From contig NZ_JAXUHN010000054.1 of NCBI RefSeq assembly GCF_035916875.1, positions 1 through 55,750 of the forward strand: a stretch of 55,750 bases of DNA. The letters run 5' to 3'. The notes under the pieces are model-generated. The model worked only from the letters and a program-made list of their open reading frames with translations. It searched no databases and was not told the DNA's origin. A program made the position numbers and the translations under genes. This stretch comes from Methylomicrobium sp035916875 (lineage in GTDB: Bacteria; Pseudomonadota; Gammaproteobacteria; Methylococcales; Methylomonadaceae). Shown here piece after piece: positions 17,149 through 25,559 of the stretch (the first letter of the stretch is position 1; each line of letters opens with the position of its first letter).

Positions 17149-18615
17149 TCAGCCTTCCCAGGCCCGGCCGTCGCGGTCGAGCAGCAGATCGGAAGCAATC
17201 GGTCCCCAGGTGCCGGCTTGATACGGCTTCGGTTTTTCAGGGGATTTCGCCCAGGCGTTTTGAATCGAATCGATCCAGGTCCAGGCCTGCTCGATTTCCT
17301 CGCGGCTCAAAAACAGCGTCGGATTGCCGCGCATCGCTTCGAGCACGAGTTTTTCATAGCCGCCGAAAATTCGGCTCTTTTTGAAGGCCTCGGAAAAACT
17401 CAAATCGAGCTTGGTCTTTTGAATCTTCAGGTTTTCATCGATGCCGGGAACTTTGTTCAGCATCTCGATTTCGACGCCTTCGTTCGGTTGCAAATGAATG
17501 ACCAGTTTGTTCGGCGGCAGGCGTAGATAGCTGTCCTTGAAGATGTTGTGCGGCACGCGCTTGAAATAGACCACGATTTCGGTGCGCTTGTTGTGCATGC
17601 GCTTGCCGGTGCGGAGATAAAACGGCACATCGGCCCAGCGCCAATTGTCGATATCGACCCGGATCGCGACGAAGCTTTCGGTTGTGCTGGCGGTATTCGC
17701 GCCTTCTTCCTCGAGATAGCCGGGTACCGGGCTGCGCTTCACATAACCGGCGCTATATTGGCCGCGCACGGTTTTTTCATCGACATTCTTGGCCGTGATC
17801 GGGCGCAGCGCTTTCAGCACCTTGATTTTTTCGTTGTGGATGCTTTCGGCTTCCAGGTTGGCAGGCGGCTCCATTGCAATAAAGGTCAGGATTTGCAAGA
17901 GATGATTCTGCACCATGTCGCGCAACTGACCTGTTTTGTCGAAATATTCCCAGCGTCCCTCGATGCCGATGTCCTCGGCGACGGTTATCTGAATATGATC
18001 GATCGTATTGTGGTCCCAATTGGTCGTGAAGATCGAATTCGCGAAACGCAAGGCGAGCAGATTCAGCACCGTTTCCTTGCCGAGGTAATGGTCTATTCGG
18101 TAAACCTGGTCTTCGTTGAACACCTTCGCGACTTCGTCGTTGATTTCCTTCGACGACTTCAAATTATGGCCGATCGGCTTTTCCATCACCATGCGTGCTT
18201 CGGGCGTCAAGATGCCCGACTGATCCAGTCCCTGGCAAATACTTTTGAATAAAAACGGCGCGACAGCAAAGTAATTGACCAATACCCGTTGCGTCTGGTC
18301 GATCACCTCGTGCAGGCGTTGATACTGCTCCATTTGAGTCAAATCGATTTGCAGATAGGACAGACGCTTGGCAAAACGTTTCCAGACGTCCTCGTCGAGT
18401 TTTTCATTCAAAAACTGCTGCAAACTCTTGTGCGCCACGTCGATATAGAAAGCGCTTTCGCCGGCATGACGGTCGACGCCGATGATGCGCGTATCGGGCT
18501 CGAGCAAATTGGCGTTTTCGAGGCGGTACAGCGAAATGAGCAGCTTGCGTCGGGTTAAATCGCCGAGGGCGCCATAGATGACCAGATCGCAGGGTTTGAA
18601 TTTTTTGTCCTTCAT
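17149..18615 (-). CDS. zwf: Glucose-6-phosphate 1-dehydrogenase
   Basis: Zwf oxidises glucose-6-phosphate to 6-phosphogluconolactone, reducing NAD(P)+. With the start at the ATG at 18615 (MKDKKFKPCDLVIYGALGD) it has 488 residues, close to the E. coli 491; an upstream in-frame TTG is less likely. The dinucleotide-binding GALGDLTRRK is at about 17-26. The substrate-binding motif RIDHYLGKE and the block MEKPIGHNL are intact. It precedes edd as an Entner-Doudoroff pair. An extended -10 element (TGCGATAAT) lies about 47 bases upstream of the start. Confidence 0.97.
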   Translation of the reverse strand: MKDKKFKPCDLVIYGALGDLTRRKLLISLYRLENANLLEPDTRIIGVDRHAGESAFYIDVAHKSLQQFLNEKLDEDVWKRFAKRLSYLQIDLTQMEQYQRLHEVIDQTQRVLVNYFAVAPFLFKSICQGLDQSGILTPEARMVMEKPIGHNLKSSKEINDEVAKVFNEDQVYRIDHYLGKETVLNLLALRFANSIFTTNWDHNTIDHIQITVAEDIGIEGRWEYFDKTGQLRDMVQNHLLQILTFIAMEPPANLEAESIHNEKIKVLKALRPITAKNVDEKTVRGQYSAGYVKRSPVPGYLEEEGANTASTTESFVAIRVDIDNWRWADVPFYLRTGKRMHNKRTEIVVYFKRVPHNIFKDSYLRLPPNKLVIHLQPNEGVEIEMLNKVPGIDENLKIQKTKLDLSFSEAFKKSRIFGGYEKLVLEAMRGNPTLFLSREEIEQAWTWIDSIQNAWAKSPEKPKPYQAGTWGPIASDLLLDRDGRAWEG

Positions 18616-18661
18616 TGGAGATGCATTTAACAAGTCAAGTGGGGATTAAACGAGCGGCCGT

Positions 18662-18670
18662 ATTATCGCA
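18662..18670 (-). promoter_or_regulatory. Candidate extended -10 of the zwf promoter
   Basis: On the minus strand TGCGATAAT matches the extended -10 pattern (TGn before a -10 hexamer), upstream of zwf at a suitable distance. No convincing -35 accompanies it, which is common for extended -10 promoters. Confidence 0.4.
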
Positions 18671-18781
18671 GAAAACCGCCATTACCGCCGTACTCATTGC
18701 AATGCGCGCTTAAATCGCCAAGGCCGTCACGTGGGGACGCAGGCTGACTTGCAAGTCAGTTCGGGAAGTGCGAGCAGTCGA

Positions 18782-18811
18782 TTGTCAGGGGAAAAATTGA
18801 CTTTCTATAAT
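18782..18811 (+). promoter_or_regulatory. Upstream member of a tandem sigma-70 promoter pair
   Basis: TTGTCA (18782-18787), an 18-base spacer and a perfect TATAAT (18806-18811). It points rightward, away from zwf, into a region without a supported gene for about 460 bases. Confidence 0.6.
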
Positions 18812-18827
18812 TTCGACTCGAAATTTA

Positions 18828-18856
18828 TTGACACGGCAGGTGACTACAACTATAGT
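18828..18856 (+). promoter_or_regulatory. Downstream member of a tandem sigma-70 promoter pair
   Basis: A perfect TTGACA (18828-18833), an optimal 17-base spacer and TATAGT (18851-18856). This is one of the best promoter matches in the window, with a predicted start near 18863. Transcription would run about 410 bases before reaching the 60-codon gene at 19272. Confidence 0.75.
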
Positions 18857-19271
18857 ATCGATTCACTACTATTGGAGTTGGCGATAGTTTTCGCTGTGTG
18901 GGTCGTGGCAGCATAATTGCTGAAAATTAAGATATAAATGTTTGCCTCGATAGGAAAATCGAGTCGGGATGATTCTTGGGCTGAAAACAACCCCATTATG
19001 TAGTGAGCGCCAGATCGGCGTCAATGACGCGTTGCAGCGAGATGATTCAGGAAGTATTGATCCTGGAGAGGGTCGTTTATATGCTGCAACCCCGCAAGGC
19101 TGGATGCCGGCGTAGCGCAAGGAACGCTGAGGTGATTGGGTGTACAAATGGTTGCCAAACACGGATCACCGGGATGTGATCCGATCTGCAACCAAGTCGG
19201 TTGATTGTTGAAGAAAGACGCTACAGGCGGATTTAAGGCACAATAATTATTATATTTTCGAGGTGGACAGC
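18857..19271 (+). ncRNA. Putative long leader or non-coding RNA
   Basis: Downstream of the tandem promoters there is no supported coding sequence for about 410 bases, but there is structure. A nested stem has outer arms 19149-19155 and 19188-19194 and inner arms 19162-19169 and 19176-19183, all perfect. It could be a structured 5' leader of the following small gene or a separate small RNA. It resembles no riboswitch, 6S RNA, tmRNA or RNase P RNA that I can recall. Confidence 0.35.
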
Positions 19272-19454
19272 ATGAGTAGCATAAGCGAAGAAGTACAAGT
19301 TAAAGACCGGTTCTGGATATACGTAGGTTGCGCGGTATTTGTGATCGTGACCGGCATCCTGATGGTCAAGCAGAGCGAGAACGAAAAATATGCGCCGATC
19401 AAACAAATGGCGGATGATGAAAAAGTCTCCATGAATATCCGAGTGTTGAATTAA
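19272..19454 (+). CDS. Small single-span membrane protein, unknown
   Basis: A 60-residue protein starting at the ATG at 19272 (MSSISEEVQVKDRF), with GAGGTGG five bases upstream. One hydrophobic helix (about residues 15-33, WIYVGCAVFVIVTGILMV) and a charged C-terminal tail (KQSENEKYAPIKQMADDEK) suggest an inner-membrane protein with a short soluble end. No family is recognised. It is the first supported gene after the tandem promoters at 18782-18856. Confidence 0.7.
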   Translation: MSSISEEVQVKDRFWIYVGCAVFVIVTGILMVKQSENEKYAPIKQMADDEKVSMNIRVLN

Positions 19455-19638
19455 TTCTCGATACATTGTCGTTGTGCTAGCGGAAAAAACGCGCCAATTC
19501 AGGCCTGCAATGATGGAATGGATTGGTGCCTTAACGGTGTGCGACGCATTTGGCTGCATGCGCGTTTTATTGATCGGCTTCACGTTCGGTCAAGATGGAG
19601 CGCAGTTTAGCTCTTAAACATTCCGAACAGGAGAAACT

Positions 19639-20001
19639 ATGAAACGTAATTTTACATGGCTGATCGTCGCCTTAACCGTATTTTCGGGCGGCGCTTCGGC
19701 ATCCGAATATATTTTTAGGGATTTGATGGGGAACACGTTGCCTTCACCTGGCTGCGCTGTCGAGTCTGAAGCGGTCGCTAAGGCGACCAAGCCTTATAAC
19801 ATTAATAACTACAGCAAACGTTTTTGCCAAACTCAGGGCTACGGTTGGTATGTTTCCGAAGTCAAAGACAATGGCAAGGCTGTTTGTGAGGATTGTAAAG
19901 GCGCCGATGCGGGTAAAAAACAATGTCATGTTGAAGACGTTGTCGTGACCTGCAAGCGTCTGAAGCCAGGCACGGCGGGTCTGATTCCGGGCAAGAGCTA
20001 A
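19639..20001 (+). CDS. Secreted six-cysteine protein, unknown
   Basis: A 120-residue protein preceded by AGGAGA, with a Sec signal peptide (MKRNFTWLIVALTVFSGGASA, cleavage after about residue 21). The mature ~99 residues hold six cysteines (PGCA, RFCQ, VCEDC, QCH, TCK), consistent with three disulfides in the periplasm or outside the cell. The EDCKGADAGKKQC segment might instead bind a metal. No similarity to a named family is evident. Confidence 0.75.
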   Translation: MKRNFTWLIVALTVFSGGASASEYIFRDLMGNTLPSPGCAVESEAVAKATKPYNINNYSKRFCQTQGYGWYVSEVKDNGKAVCEDCKGADAGKKQCHVEDVVVTCKRLKPGTAGLIPGKS

Positions 20002-20376
20002 GTCGCTCCGGTTTACCGGTTAATTTTTCCCGCCCGCAGTAATCGGCGCGGACTCATTTGCATTATTCCCCCTAATGTTCAATGAATTCGCGCCGATCCT
20101 TTATACCATCTCGTAAAGCCCTCGGTTTGAGTCCGCAATCGGCACAGCGGCTTGTCTTCTTGCTGGTCGAGTGGATATTTCATTCTTCTGTCATTAATCC
20201 CGGTTACCATATCAACCTGCGTTGACCGTAAACTTGACGCCTTCCGTCCCGATTCATTGCGTTATCATGTCAGGATGCGAGAGGGGATTTTTTACAAAAA
20301 AATCAACATCGAATCTCTGCCAATCCGCATTTCTGTGCTACTCTATGCGTCTTTTTTTATCGGGGAAACAAAAGCA
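20002..20376. other. Intergenic region upstream of the OsmC-family gene
   Basis: No gene is supported. The open frame that runs into the OsmC-family gene from 20152 lacks a ribosome-binding site and has unrelated sequence before the OsmC-like part. I see no clear promoter or terminator. Confidence 0.45.
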
Positions 20377-20796
20377 ATGAAAGCGACTGTCAAATGGGTT
20401 GACGGCGTGATGTTTGTCGGCGAATCCGGCAGCGGTCACGCGGTCGTGATGGACGGCCCCCCCGACCACGGCGGCCGGAATATGGGCTTGCGTCCTATGG
20501 AAATGTTGTTGTTGGGCGTAGGCGGTTGTTCGGCATTTGATGTTGTACAGATTCTACAAAAGGGCAAGAATGACATCGTCGATTGCGTGGCGGAACTGAC
20601 TGCCGAGCGCGTCGATGCGGTGCCTGCCGTGTTTAGCAAAATCCATCTGCATTTTATCGTCAAGGGTCGCAATTTAAAAGATTCGCTCGTTGAGCGGGCG
20701 GTCAAACTGTCGGCGGAAAAATATTGCTCCGCGTCGATAATGTTAGGTAAGGCGGGGGTGGAAATCACCCATGATTTTGAAGTGATCGAGGTTTAA
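20377..20796 (+). CDS. OsmC-family peroxidase-like protein
   Basis: OsmC/Ohr-family proteins reduce organic or hydrogen peroxides with two conserved cysteines. This one is 139 residues from the ATG at 20377 (MKATVKWVDGVMFVG). The two expected Cys are present in GVGGCSAFDVV and KYCSASIMLGKAGVEITHDFE. Its form resembles the YhfA branch more than Ohr, so the substrate is uncertain. It ends five bases before speD and is very probably co-transcribed with it. Confidence 0.88.
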   Translation: MKATVKWVDGVMFVGESGSGHAVVMDGPPDHGGRNMGLRPMEMLLLGVGGCSAFDVVQILQKGKNDIVDCVAELTAERVDAVPAVFSKIHLHFIVKGRNLKDSLVERAVKLSAEKYCSASIMLGKAGVEITHDFEVIEV

Positions 20797-20800
20797 TGCG

Positions 20801-21610
20801 TTGAAAAATAAGTTGCAATTACACGGCTTTAACAATCTGACAAAGTCGCTGAGTTTCAATATTTATGATGTTTGTTATGCGCCGGCCGAGCAGCAGCAGG
20901 CTTATATCGAGTATATCGACGAGGCGTATAATGCCGATCGTCTGACGCAGATTTTGAAGGATGTAGCCGACATCATCGGCGCGCAAATTCTGAATATCGC
21001 GCATCAGGATTACGATCCGCAGGGCGCGAGCGTAACGATGCTGATTTCGGAAGGCGATGTGACTCCGCCTGCGAATATGAACAGCCAGACGCCGGGTCCG
21101 TTGCCCGACACAGTATTGGCGCATCTCGATAAAAGCCATATCACGGTGCATACCTACCCCGAAAGCCATCCCGATAACGGCATCAGCACGTTCCGTGCGG
21201 ACATCGATGTGTCGACCTGCGGTCGCATTTCCCCGCTGAAGGCGCTGAATTATCTGATTCACAGCTTCGAGTCGGACATCGTTATCATGGATTACCGAGT
21301 GCGTGGTTTTACGCGCGACATCACCGGCAAGAAGCATTATATCGATCACAACATCACTTCGATCCAGAACTATATCGCGAAGGATACGCAGGAACTGTAT
21401 CAGATGATTGATGTGAACGTGTATCAGGAAAACATCTTCCACACCAAAATGATGTTGAAGGAGTTCGAACTGGAAAATTACCTTTTTGAAAAAGAAAGTA
21501 ATTTGAATACTATGCAAAAAACGGAAATCGAAAAGAAACTGCAAACCGAAGTCACTGAGATTTTTTACGGACACAACTATCGCCGTAAGAAGATCAGGGT
21601 GGCCGATTAA
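20801..21610 (+). CDS. speD: S-adenosylmethionine decarboxylase proenzyme
   Basis: SpeD makes decarboxylated S-adenosylmethionine, the aminopropyl donor for spermidine. The start is a TTG at 20801 (KNKLQLHGFNNLTKSLSF follows), supported by a GAGG nine bases upstream and by alignment with E. coli SpeD; no in-frame ATG fits. The self-cleavage site that creates the pyruvoyl group is Lys111-Ser112 in LAHLDKSHITVHTYPESHP. FRADIDVSTCG, PLKALNYLIH and DVNVYQENIFHTKM are family blocks. The 269 residues match the E. coli type. No speE follows. Confidence 0.96.
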   Translation: MKNKLQLHGFNNLTKSLSFNIYDVCYAPAEQQQAYIEYIDEAYNADRLTQILKDVADIIGAQILNIAHQDYDPQGASVTMLISEGDVTPPANMNSQTPGPLPDTVLAHLDKSHITVHTYPESHPDNGISTFRADIDVSTCGRISPLKALNYLIHSFESDIVIMDYRVRGFTRDITGKKHYIDHNITSIQNYIAKDTQELYQMIDVNVYQENIFHTKMMLKEFELENYLFEKESNLNTMQKTEIEKKLQTEVTEIFYGHNYRRKKIRVAD

Positions 21611-21618
21611 GAGCTTTG

Positions 21619-21645
21619 GCGTTCTCATGTTCTGCGTGAGAACGC
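21619..21645. terminator. Hairpin between convergent speD and glcF
   Basis: A perfect nine-base stem (21619-21627 with 21637-21645) with a nine-base loop sits just after the speD stop, between converging genes. T-tracts are poor, so it may terminate only weakly. Confidence 0.5.
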
Positions 21646-21694
21646 TGTCTTCCACGCCCTATCGGGGGCGCTTGTTACGGCAATTCCGTAATCG

Positions 21695-22888
21695 TCACCG
21701 CAATTGTTGCGCCAGCAACTCCACCGGGTGTAACACCTTCATGTTTTCTCCCCTTTCCCGCAATCCGGCCGCGATATGCAGCGAGCAGCCGATATTTGAT
21801 GTAATCAGCGTGTCGGCTTGCGTGGCGATTGCCGCGTTTAGCACCTGATCAACCAGTGCATTCGCCATCTTAGGGTGTTTCAATACATAACTGCCGGCCG
21901 CTCCGCAGCAAAGCGTTGCTTTGGGCAATTCATCAATGCTCAGTTCAGGAATCTGCCGCAATAAGGCCAACGCGCCTTCTTCGTCGCGCATCACGTTTTT
22001 CAGCGAACACGGAGAATGCAGACAGACTGTGGCCGCAAGCGGGGCCAGGCGGTTCGAAAAATCGGCATTTTGGGATAAAAATCGGCTTACATCGACAATT
22101 TTTACCGCTAAATCGGCATTTTGATATTCTTTCAACTGCGCGCCGCATCCCGATGCGATTGAAACGATCGCGGTTAGATTCGGAATCGCAAAGGCGCGGC
22201 AATTCTTTTCGGCGAGTTGGCTCGCAACATCCGCATTGCCGTCATGCTGCGCGAGCGCGCCGCAGCACGTTTGTTTGGCAGGGACGTGAACATTGAATCC
22301 GGCCGCGGTCAGACATTTGATTGCCGCTTGCAACGACGATTGATCCAGCAGCGTTCCCATGCAGCCGGTGAACAGGCCGATATCGCCTTTAGCATTTCCA
22401 TGTGCGGTGTAGTAGCTTTGCAAGGGCTCCACCGAGTCGCTCAGGGAGGGCAACAGTCGATTCATTGCGTCCAGATTTAGCAAGCGCAGCAGGCCGAGCC
22501 GTTGTAGCGAATGGGTTTGGTAAAAACGAAGTCCCGCCTGCGCCCAGCGGTGAAGCGTGTGATTGGCCGCGATCCGTTTGAGCAGCGCCACGGCTGGCGA
22601 AAAAGGCTGCAAGGATTGGGTTCGAGCGCGAAAACGGTCGATTAGCCGGCCATAGGGAACTTCGGCCGGACAGACTTTTTCACATGATCTGCATAACAGG
22701 CAATTGTCGATGTGGGCGAGCAATGCAGGGGTTGCGTCGAGATGGCCGTCGGCATAGGCCTGAATCAGCGCAATACGTCCGCGCGGCGATTCGTTTTCAT
22801 TGCAGGTTTCTTGGTAGGTCGGGCAATGCGGCAGACACAGGCCGCATTTCACACAAAGGTCGGCATCCTGTAACAGTTCATTCACCAT
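21695..22888 (-). CDS. glcF: Glycolate oxidase iron-sulfur subunit GlcF-like
   Basis: GlcF carries electrons from the flavoprotein subunits (GlcD/GlcE) that oxidise glycolate or D-lactate. Two [4Fe-4S] motifs are complete: Cys12/15/18/22 (CVKCGLCLPHC) and Cys63/66/69/73 (CLLCRSCEKVC). The two cysteine-rich CCG motifs of the heterodisulfide reductase type follow (QTCCGALAQHDG and TLCCGAAGSYVL). The 397 residues match GlcF. No glcD or glcE is adjacent, so its partner must be encoded elsewhere. It overlaps the upstream membrane protein gene by 11 bases. Confidence 0.88.
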   Translation of the reverse strand: MVNELLQDADLCVKCGLCLPHCPTYQETCNENESPRGRIALIQAYADGHLDATPALLAHIDNCLLCRSCEKVCPAEVPYGRLIDRFRARTQSLQPFSPAVALLKRIAANHTLHRWAQAGLRFYQTHSLQRLGLLRLLNLDAMNRLLPSLSDSVEPLQSYYTAHGNAKGDIGLFTGCMGTLLDQSSLQAAIKCLTAAGFNVHVPAKQTCCGALAQHDGNADVASQLAEKNCRAFAIPNLTAIVSIASGCGAQLKEYQNADLAVKIVDVSRFLSQNADFSNRLAPLAATVCLHSPCSLKNVMRDEEGALALLRQIPELSIDELPKATLCCGAAGSYVLKHPKMANALVDQVLNAAIATQADTLITSNIGCSLHIAAGLRERGENMKVLHPVELLAQQLR

Positions 22889-23354
22889 CTTTGCGAGCGA
22901 GCGCTTCGACGATGTTTAGATACTCCGAAGGCTTGGGGCGGTACAAAATGAATCCGAGCGCGGCCAGGCCGGTAAAGATATATAACGTATTGTACCCGTC
23001 GCCGAGCAGAAACAGCGCCACGCCCAAGAGGCCGATGTTTTCAACCAGCGCCATCGATACGGCGACAGCCGCCAGATAGCGGCGCTTTGCGGGTTTGTCT
23101 CCGGGCATCGTTTGACACAGGCGAATTTGAATGTAGCGGATCAGATTCGTCAGTGGAAAGATGATGATCGCAAGCGCATAAAACAGCGTACGATACGTGA
23201 TCAGGCGCTCTTCGGGCCAATGCAATTGCCACGGTTCGCCTTGCAGGATGCAAGCTGCGACGACGGCCGCCAAGCCGGTCGCCATGATCACCATGACCGT
23301 TCGGTGAGCCATCAGATCCGAGTTGATTTGAGCATTATCGAGTTGCGGCTGCAT
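22878..23354 (-). CDS. Multi-span membrane protein, unknown
   Basis: A 158-residue protein with four predicted membrane helices (about residues 18-37, 51-66, 91-112 and 120-137) and a charged C-terminus. An AGGA precedes the start by seven bases. I do not recognise the family. Its last 11 bases overlap the start of glcF, so the two are translationally coupled. A role in the same membrane process is possible but unproven. Confidence 0.75.
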   Translation of the reverse strand: MQPQLDNAQINSDLMAHRTVMVIMATGLAAVVAACILQGEPWQLHWPEERLITYRTLFYALAIIIFPLTNLIRYIQIRLCQTMPGDKPAKRRYLAAVAVSMALVENIGLLGVALFLLGDGYNTLYIFTGLAALGFILYRPKPSEYLNIVEALARKDGE

Positions 23355-23579
23355 TCATATTCCTGAACATTGATCGTGTGCCTATGATACCAGACCTTCT
23401 TGCCGTTGGCCGGTTGGCGGGGCGTATTCTGCGCATGGATTTTTTATCGGCGAGGAAAGTAGATCAAGCTTTGAGAAAGTGATAAAGTTCAGCATTTTTA
23501 CAGAACGGCTTGCCAGGATTCAGCCATGGGTGGTCAGGCGCCTTCACGACTATAATAACGAAACCACGAAGATCTCAAT

Positions 23580-24050
23580 ATGAAAAACTCTACACCGAAT
23601 CAAAATGCCTGGATGGCCGTCTGCGCCGGGCTTGCTCTAGCCTTCATGCTGACCGCTTGCTCGGATGACGAGGGCAAACAACCGCCGAACGCGGCCGAAG
23701 CCAAAAAGTTGCAGACAGCCGGCGATGTGCACAATCCGTTTGATCATACTCATGATGAGCCGGTCACCGATGTGCAAAAACACAAATTCGAACACGATTT
23801 CGCGGCGCAATGCGTCGAAAGGGAATTGAAAAATTCGACCGACAAAGAAGCCGATAAAGCCCGCTGGGAGCGGCCCTGCATGTGCATCGCGACCTTCATG
23901 ATGAAAAACCTGACCGCCGACGAAGCCGAAAAATTTATCGACGAGCATAAAAACACCCAGTCGCTGGTGATCAAATACGAAAATGCGGCATACCATTGCT
24001 TGCAGGCGAAGCAACAGCCTAAAGAGCCGCAGTTATTTGGAAGGCAATAA
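23580..24050 (+). CDS. Cysteine-containing lipoprotein, unknown
   Basis: A 156-residue protein with a lipoprotein signal: hydrophobic AVCAGLALAFML followed by the lipobox LTAC, so Cys27 would be lipidated. SDDEG follows the Cys; Asp one residue further on may favour inner-membrane retention. The mature part is highly charged and has four further Cys (QCVE, RPCMC, YHCL) and a HTHDEP segment that could bind metal. No family is recognised. Confidence 0.75.
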   Translation: MKNSTPNQNAWMAVCAGLALAFMLTACSDDEGKQPPNAAEAKKLQTAGDVHNPFDHTHDEPVTDVQKHKFEHDFAAQCVERELKNSTDKEADKARWERPCMCIATFMMKNLTADEAEKFIDEHKNTQSLVIKYENAAYHCLQAKQQPKEPQLFGRQ

Positions 24051-24069
24051 GGTTTTTGAAGACTATCGC

Positions 24070-24102
24070 TGCTGTAGGAGGCGGGAAGCAACCCCTACAG
24101 CA
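24070..24102. repeat. Hairpin between convergent genes (REP- or terminator-like)
   Basis: Arms 24070-24078 and 24094-24102 form a perfect nine-base stem between the converging lipoprotein and HAD genes. The CTGTAGG...CCTACAG form recalls dispersed REP-type palindromes, but only one copy is evident in the window. Confidence 0.5.
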
Positions 24103-24109
24103 AGTGCTC

Positions 24110-24862
24110 TCACGTTTCCAGAAAATCCTCAAGTCGTTGCAGCCTAAAAGGCTGAGTGGCCGCAAGCGTCCTGTCCTCAGGGGTGTTGTAGCCCCATAAC
24201 GCGAAAATCAGTTCGACAGGATCCAGTTCAGGGTATTTGCGCACGTTCAGAAGCGTCGGCAGCCGGTCTTCGGCAAAATAAATCGTTTGCGCCGGATGAC
24301 TTTGCAATAGCTCCTTCAGCACCTCGGGCTTACTCATATTGCGGTCCAGGCCGAAAATCCTCTCGTCCGCCAGTTCAATTGCATGGGCTTGCAAAATCTG
24401 TTTGACGAAACGCTCCTGCTTGGTGGTCACGACATACCAGGGGCTTCGCCGACCGAGTTTTTGCAGTTTTTCCTCGATACCGTCAAACAACGGATTCATT
24501 TCGATCCATTCGGCCAAATCGGCCTCAATCCAGCGGTCGCGGGTTGCGCCGAATCGTTTTTTCAGTTCGTCGGTGCCGACTTGCGACTCTTTCAGCAGGT
24601 TTTGGCTTTTGGCGGCGTAATCGCTGTAAATGTCGGAAACGGTCTCGCCGAGATATAACTGCCGCATTGCCAATATCGCCTCGAAGCCGGTTTCGATCAG
24701 CGGTCGAACCGCCCGGAAATGTTCGATCATGATGGGCGTAACCTCCATCGGCATATCGTTCCAGAGTTCACTGGCGGCTTTCCAGCCGGTCATCGCGGTT
24801 TCCACCGCGCTGTCGCAGATCACGCCGTCAAAATCGAGCGCATAGACAATTGAGTCATTCAT
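24110..24862 (-). CDS. HAD-superfamily hydrolase
   Basis: A 250-residue haloacid dehalogenase-type phosphatase. Motif I ALDFDGVICDS (nucleophile Asp10, Asp12), motif II Thr in YVVTTKQ, motif III Lys in SKPEVL and motif IV FAEDR are all present, with a helical cap between motifs I and II. It resembles HAD proteins common in cyanobacteria and methanotrophs. The substrate cannot be told from sequence. It stands alone, converging on the lipoprotein gene. Confidence 0.85.
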   Translation of the reverse strand: MNDSIVYALDFDGVICDSAVETAMTGWKAASELWNDMPMEVTPIMIEHFRAVRPLIETGFEAILAMRQLYLGETVSDIYSDYAAKSQNLLKESQVGTDELKKRFGATRDRWIEADLAEWIEMNPLFDGIEEKLQKLGRRSPWYVVTTKQERFVKQILQAHAIELADERIFGLDRNMSKPEVLKELLQSHPAQTIYFAEDRLPTLLNVRKYPELDPVELIFALWGYNTPEDRTLAATQPFRLQRLEDFLET

Positions 24863-24934
24863 GGTGATGTCAAAAATTAAAGGGATGAAGCGGCCTGCAT
24901 GGGCGGGTATGAAAATGCATGGATGGTATCGGCG

Positions 24935-25435
24935 CTAGCCGCCGAAAGGGCGAAGGACGCCGGTTGATAAATCGATCGCATAAGCCTTGCCGAAGCCGGC
25001 GACATACTGGCCGGTTTCGGGAGTCAGTTCGAGCAGATGAAAATCGGGCAGGGTGCGTAAAAGCGCCAGCACAGTGCCGAACTTGTCTTCCAGCGCTTGC
25101 AGTCGGCGGTCATGGCCGGGCTCGCCGGGCGCAATGGCTCGGACGCGGCACTGCAACACCACGCGCGCACGCGCAAACAGATTGCGGCAGCCGGCTTCAG
25201 GTTCTATGAACAGCGCCGACGCTTTGGGATTTTGTAGCAGGTTAAGGGTATGCTTCGCCAATTCGCTGATGAAAATATAAAAATGTCCCTGCTCATCGCG
25301 CACGAAGGGCGCATAGCTGATGTCCGGTTGCAGATTGGTCGAACAGGTCGACAACAACAAGGTTTGCTGTGCGTCGATCAATTGCCGGTATGCTTCAGCC
25401 GCATGGAGCAAATCGGCGTGCTTGTTTTCGGTCAT
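24935..25435 (-). CDS. HugZ/pyridoxamine-phosphate-oxidase-like protein
   Basis: A flavin-reductase-like split-barrel protein of the HugZ/HutZ group, some of which degrade or bind haem. I took the ATG at 25435 (MTENKHADLLHAAEAY), giving 166 residues. An upstream TTG would add twelve, and neither start has a good ribosome-binding site. Family blocks are LLLSTCSTNLQPDISYAPFV, FYIFISELAKHTLNL and ETGQYVAGFGKAYAI. The C-terminal haem-binding His region of true HugZ is absent, so haem breakdown should not be assumed. Confidence 0.75.
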   Translation of the reverse strand: MTENKHADLLHAAEAYRQLIDAQQTLLLSTCSTNLQPDISYAPFVRDEQGHFYIFISELAKHTLNLLQNPKASALFIEPEAGCRNLFARARVVLQCRVRAIAPGEPGHDRRLQALEDKFGTVLALLRTLPDFHLLELTPETGQYVAGFGKAYAIDLSTGVLRPFGG

Positions 25436-25559
25436 GAAGGCTGTTGCGTGGATGGGCTGCGGAAAATGCAATCATAAACGGATCGATTGCCGCTTGCCAA
25501 TTGGATTTGCAAGACGCGGCGAATCCGTATTCTTGAATGCCGTTATCCATCCGTTCTGA

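Noticed and set aside
18731..18916. Plus-strand open frame of 61 codons
   Set aside because: It runs straight through both tandem promoters, which could not then drive its expression. It has no clear ribosome-binding site.
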